NCBI GenBank assembly: GCA_002350625.1
Contig: DEFE01000044.1
Span: 1-6,168, forward strand
Reading direction: 5' to 3'
DNA length: 6,168 nt
DNA from: Lachnospiraceae bacterium UBA2860
GTDB taxonomy: Bacteria; Bacillota; Clostridia; Lachnospirales; Lachnospiraceae
Made by a program: the position numbers and the translations under genes. Below the pieces are notes generated by a model. That model was not told the DNA's origin. It saw nothing but the letters and a program-made list of their open reading frames with translations, and searched no databases. Each line of letters begins with the position of its first letter. The stretch's first letter is position 1. Below are positions 5,887 through 6,168 of the stretch, in pieces.

Positions 5887-5920
5887 AAAAAAACTTCCGG
5901 GGTCTCATCTCCCGGAAGTT
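5887..5920 (-). terminator. Intrinsic terminator of the tRNA cluster
   Basis: A perfect 10-bp stem (5892-5901 pairs with 5911-5920) with a 9-base loop is followed on the minus strand by seven T (5887-5893, two of them shared with the stem). It begins 7 bases past the 3' end of tRNA-Leu. Only 5 bases separate the T run from the glycosyltransferase ribosome binding site, so the hairpin would lie in any leader that reaches that gene from upstream. Confidence 0.9.
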
Positions 5921-5927
5921 CTTCTCA

Positions 5928-6011
5928 TGCCGGTGGTCGGACTCGAACCGACACGAAGTTGCCCCCGAGGGATTTTAAGTCCCTTGCGTCTGCCAATTCC
6001 GCCACACCGGC
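5928..6011 (-). tRNA. tRNA-Leu(TAA)
   Basis: The 84-base class II tRNA has acceptor stem GCCGGTG/CACCGGC fully paired, anticodon stem AGGGA/TCCCT around the loop CTTAAAA, and the T-loop TTCGAGT. The anticodon TAA lies at 5975-5977 and reads UUA and UUG codons. The long variable arm (GGGG-GCAA-CTTC, with two G-T pairs) is typical of leucine tRNAs. The discriminator is A, as required for leucine identity. No CCA is encoded. It lies between tRNA-Asp and the cluster terminator. Confidence 0.96.
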
Positions 6012-6034
6012 AAGTGTGTATGTCTTTGAAAGTT

Positions 6035-6060
6035 GCGGGCAGGCCATACAGCCTGCCCGC
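6035..6060 (-). repeat. Strong hairpin in the tRNA-Asp/tRNA-Leu spacer
   Basis: A perfect 10-bp GC-rich stem (6035-6044 pairs with 6051-6060) with a 6-base loop lies in the 53-base spacer between two tRNA genes. On the minus strand it is followed by AACTTTC and not a proper T run, so it is a poor terminator. It could be a partial terminator or a processing signal that separates the two tRNA precursors. No convincing promoter for tRNA-Leu is seen in the spacer. Confidence 0.5.
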
Positions 6061-6064
6061 CTCG

Positions 6065-6138
6065 CGACCCAGAACGGACTCGAACCGTCGATCTCCGCCG
6101 TGACAGGGCGGCGCGATAACCAACTTCGCCACTGGGCC
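6065..6138 (-). tRNA. tRNA-Asp(GTC)
   Basis: The 74-base cloverleaf has acceptor stem GGCCCAG/CTGGGTC with one G-T pair, D-stem GCGA/TCGC, anticodon stem CCGCC/GGCGG around the loop CTGTCAC, and T-loop TTCGAGT. The anticodon GTC lies at 6102-6104 and reads GAC and GAU. The discriminator is G, the aspartate identity base. No CCA is encoded. It is 10 bases from the partial tRNA upstream, so the two are probably co-transcribed. Confidence 0.96.
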
Positions 6139-6148
6139 TGATTAAAAA

Positions 6149-6168
6149 TGGATCTTCGGGGACTCGAA
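6149..6168 (-). tRNA. 3' end of a further tRNA, cut by the window edge
   Basis: Read on the minus strand, the last 20 bases are a complete T-loop TTCGAGT, the 3' strand of the T-stem CCCCG, the 3' strand of an acceptor stem AAGATCC and discriminator A. The spacer to tRNA-Asp is A/T-rich and 10 bases long, and CCA is not encoded. The anticodon lies outside the window, so the amino acid is unknown. The acceptor sequence would fit some clostridial tRNA-Met genes, but this is a guess. Confidence 0.75.

Overview
The window is a compact, GC-rich (clearly above 50% by eye) stretch of bacterial chromosome. Every supported gene is read from the minus strand. Strong AGGAGG-type ribosome binding sites, sigma-A type promoters, a site matching the CcpA 'cre' consensus and Gram-positive-type proteins suggest a Firmicute. 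A high-GC member of the Clostridia (Lachnospiraceae-like) is my best guess. Species cannot be named from the sequence alone.

Layout in the direction of transcription (high to low coordinates): a tRNA cluster enters at the right edge, with a partial tRNA of unknown type (6149-6168), tRNA-Asp(GTC) and tRNA-Leu(TAA), closed by a strong intrinsic terminator (5887-5920). Immediately after it lies a membrane-anchored GT2 glycosyltransferase (4906-5871), with no room for a promoter between the terminator and its ribosome binding site. A short intergenic region (4828-4905) holds a convincing promoter with an extended -10 and a perfect cre/LacI-type operator at the expected transcription start. It drives a tight four-gene operon: a LacI-family repressor (3829-4827), a GH13 amylosucrase (1927-3828), a shortened PTS protein in which two membrane helices left from an EIIC domain are joined to a complete glucose-type EIIA domain (1108-1899), and a putative heavy-metal exporter with a Cys/His cluster (234-1097). 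The operon has no terminator of its own. It runs toward tRNA-Thr(GGT) (98-170), which has its own promoter and is followed by two tandem intrinsic terminators (24-90).

The likely theme is control of sucrose use. Amylosucrase takes free sucrose and builds alpha-1,4-glucan while releasing fructose. The LacI protein (and perhaps CcpA) probably controls the operon through the operator at 4843-4856. The EIIA domain has both active-site histidines, but the protein lacks EIIB and the EIIC transport core, so it cannot import sugar alone. It may donate phosphate to an EIIBC encoded elsewhere, or act as a membrane-tethered regulator. This is the most unusual item in the window, because PTS uptake would deliver sucrose-6-phosphate, not the free sucrose that amylosucrase needs. 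No CRISPR array, complete mobile element or obvious defence system is visible.
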